Positions 5,566 to 5,659 of a DNA stretch of 5,659 nucleotides are shown piece after piece. Position 1 is the stretch's first letter; the number at the start of each line of letters is the position of its first letter. Origin of the DNA: JBQTKD01 sp052389435. Lineage in GTDB: Bacteria; Actinomycetota; Actinomycetes; Sporichthyales; Sporichthyaceae. The translations under genes and the position numbers were made by a program. Under the pieces are notes generated by a model. The model saw only the letters and a list, made by a program, of their open reading frames with translations, was not told the origin of the DNA and did no database searches. The DNA is taken from NCBI GenBank assembly GCA_052389435.1, contig JBQTIB010000166.1:1-5659 (forward strand), given 5' to 3'.

Positions 5566-5659
5566 TCATGCTGTCGCGGCCCGGTAGTTCCGGGTGGCGT
5601 GCAACCGTACTCGGCGGCGTTGGTTCTCGGGGTTGCGGAATCCGCAGGCGCAGCGCTTG
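5566..5659 (-). CDS. C-terminal end of an unrecognised Cys-containing basic protein (partial)
   Basis: The minus strand is open from the window edge and reads KRCACGFRNPENQRRRVRLH then ATRNYRAATA and stop, with coding-like third positions. CxCG followed by RNPENQ recalls a zinc-ribbon half such as that of TnpB-type proteins, but the second Cys pair is absent, so the resemblance may be fortuitous. Its TGA (5568-5566) overlaps an ATG (5569-5567) as ATGA, an arrangement typical of coupled genes, although the downstream frame there looks poorly coding. Confidence 0.4.
   Translation of the reverse strand, partial: KRCACGFRNPENQRRRVRLHATRNYRAATA

Noticed and set aside
5566..5659. Assignment of the CxCG fragment as a TnpB C-terminus
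   Set aside because: Only one Cys pair with abnormal spacing is present and the HADxNAAxN signature is missing; too weak to name.

Overview
The window is GC-rich (roughly two thirds G+C by eye), with strong GGAGG-type ribosome binding sites, GTG starts and G/C-biased third codon positions. Together with the gene families seen, this suggests an actinobacterial chromosome or plasmid, in an accessory region rather than a housekeeping one. I see no tRNA, rRNA or CRISPR array.

Layout. (1) Positions 1 to about 120 hold the outer end of an IS3-type insertion sequence: the first 18 codons of its OrfA on the minus strand, and its terminal inverted repeat. (2) Positions 121-1050 hold no gene I can assign. 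There are minus-strand stretches with coding-like codon use, but they are broken by stops and frame changes. One ORF takes its stop codon from the IS tip. (3) Positions 1051-2987 hold three sound minus-strand genes. Read in transcription order they are a 53-aa basic protein with a hairpin terminator just after it, a 159-aa protein of repeating HQGS rungs (probable parallel beta-helix), and a coiled-coil plus CHAT (caspase-like) protease with both catalytic residues. (4) Positions 2988-3080 form a divergent intergenic region with a nested palindrome. (5) Positions 3081-5237 hold a tight plus-strand operon: a TIGR04255-family protein, an XRE-type helix-turn-helix protein with an MbcA/Xre-antitoxin-like C-terminal part, and an unrecognised 237-aa protein with an HHPC motif. 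(6) Positions 5345-5659 hold minus-strand coding-like sequence: the end of a small Cys-containing protein whose stop overlaps a downstream ATG, and a short ORF with a convincing C-terminus.

How the genes may work together (inference). The plus-strand operon looks like a toxin-antitoxin or defence cassette, with the HTH protein as regulator/antitoxin, the HHPC protein as candidate effector and the TIGR04255 protein as third partner. The palindrome upstream is a candidate operator. The HQGS protein and CHAT protease may be a separate pair of scaffold, sensor or substrate with its protease. Two effector-like modules back to back beside an IS fit a defence or mobile island.
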